Source of the DNA: Eggerthellaceae bacterium
GTDB taxonomy: Bacteria > Actinomycetota > Coriobacteriia > Coriobacteriales > Eggerthellaceae
Direction: 5' to 3'
Length of the DNA stretch: 12,150 nt
NCBI GenBank assembly: GCA_003452695.1
Contig: DMNP01000399.1
Coordinates: 1-12,150 of the forward strand
The notes under the pieces are model-generated. The model was not told the DNA's origin. It worked only from the letters and a program-made list of their open reading frames with translations, and did no database searches. Made by a program: the position numbers and the translations under genes. Numbering within the stretch: position 1 is the stretch's first letter; each line of letters starts with the position of its first letter. Below are positions 12,072 through 12,150 of this stretch, one piece after another.

Positions 12072-12150
12072 ATGGCAAGACCCGACAAATATCAATACGT
12101 CGACCACGACAAGCCGTGGCGATACCGCGAAGGCGACCTGACCGTCACGC
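12072..12150 (+). CDS. N-terminus of a probable molybdopterin oxidoreductase, 3' end outside window
   Basis: Only 26 codons are visible, reading MARPDKYQYVDHDKPWRYRE then GDLTVT. GAGGGGG at 12063-12069 gives a good ribosome binding site. A short acidic and aromatic lead-in ending in a 'xxVTR/VRT' strand, just before the Fe-S cysteine segment, matches the start of the broken paralogue at 3361 (DDDYYVRTNIWSAPGC). The divergent LysR also fits. No Tat signal is present. The assignment is an inference from a very short piece. Confidence 0.5.
   Translation, partial: MARPDKYQYVDHDKPWRYREGDLTVT

Overview
The window looks like an accessory region of a high-GC gut or anaerobic actinobacterium, most likely an Eggerthellaceae member (Eggerthella, Gordonibacter or Adlercreutzia type). 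This is an inference. It rests on a cytoplasmic bis-MGD molybdoenzyme of the catechol-dehydroxylase / transhydroxylase kind with a very small two-cluster ferredoxin partner, on LysR regulators beside each molybdoenzyme gene, and on strong G/C third-position use.

Layout. Positions 1-2102 hold the 3' part of a molybdoenzyme large-subunit gene and its 111-residue ferredoxin. Positions 2196-3119 encode a LysR regulator on the same strand, preceded by a strong hairpin. At 3361 a second molybdoenzyme gene begins, but it is dead: it has a frameshift at about 3712 and stops at about 3850, where it runs straight into phage DNA. Positions 3861-7554 are the packaging end of a tailed phage: a decapitated small terminase, an intact-looking large terminase and a portal gene. 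No integrase, capsid or tail gene is visible, so this is a remnant rather than a prophage. The phage block is interrupted twice by an unusual dispersed repeat family. One copy is a roughly 480-bp cassette carrying a possible small Cys-rich gene on the opposite strand; the other lies inside the portal gene and is associated with a change of frame.

Positions 7643-10833 form an accessory island of defence and toxin-antitoxin type genes: a DUF1016/YhcG PD-(D/E)XK nuclease with a coupled 64-residue partner, a RecA/DnaB-like ATPase fragment, a complete MNT nucleotidyltransferase plus HI0074-type substrate-binding (HEPN-fold) pair, and a decayed BrnT/BrnA pair. The nuclease gene is preceded by a perfect 27-bp palindrome that is part of a 28-bp exact direct repeat. 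The second copy lies inside the same gene, exactly 109 codons downstream and in the same frame.

Positions 10952-11887 encode a second LysR regulator on the minus strand. It is divergent from what is probably a third molybdoenzyme gene starting at 12072, with a symmetric LysR-type site between them. The simplest reading is a chromosome section with several paralogous molybdoenzyme/LysR modules, one of which was broken by phage-derived and accessory DNA that then decayed. The most notable signals are the self-matching palindrome of the DUF1016 gene and the repeat family, which is open on both strands.
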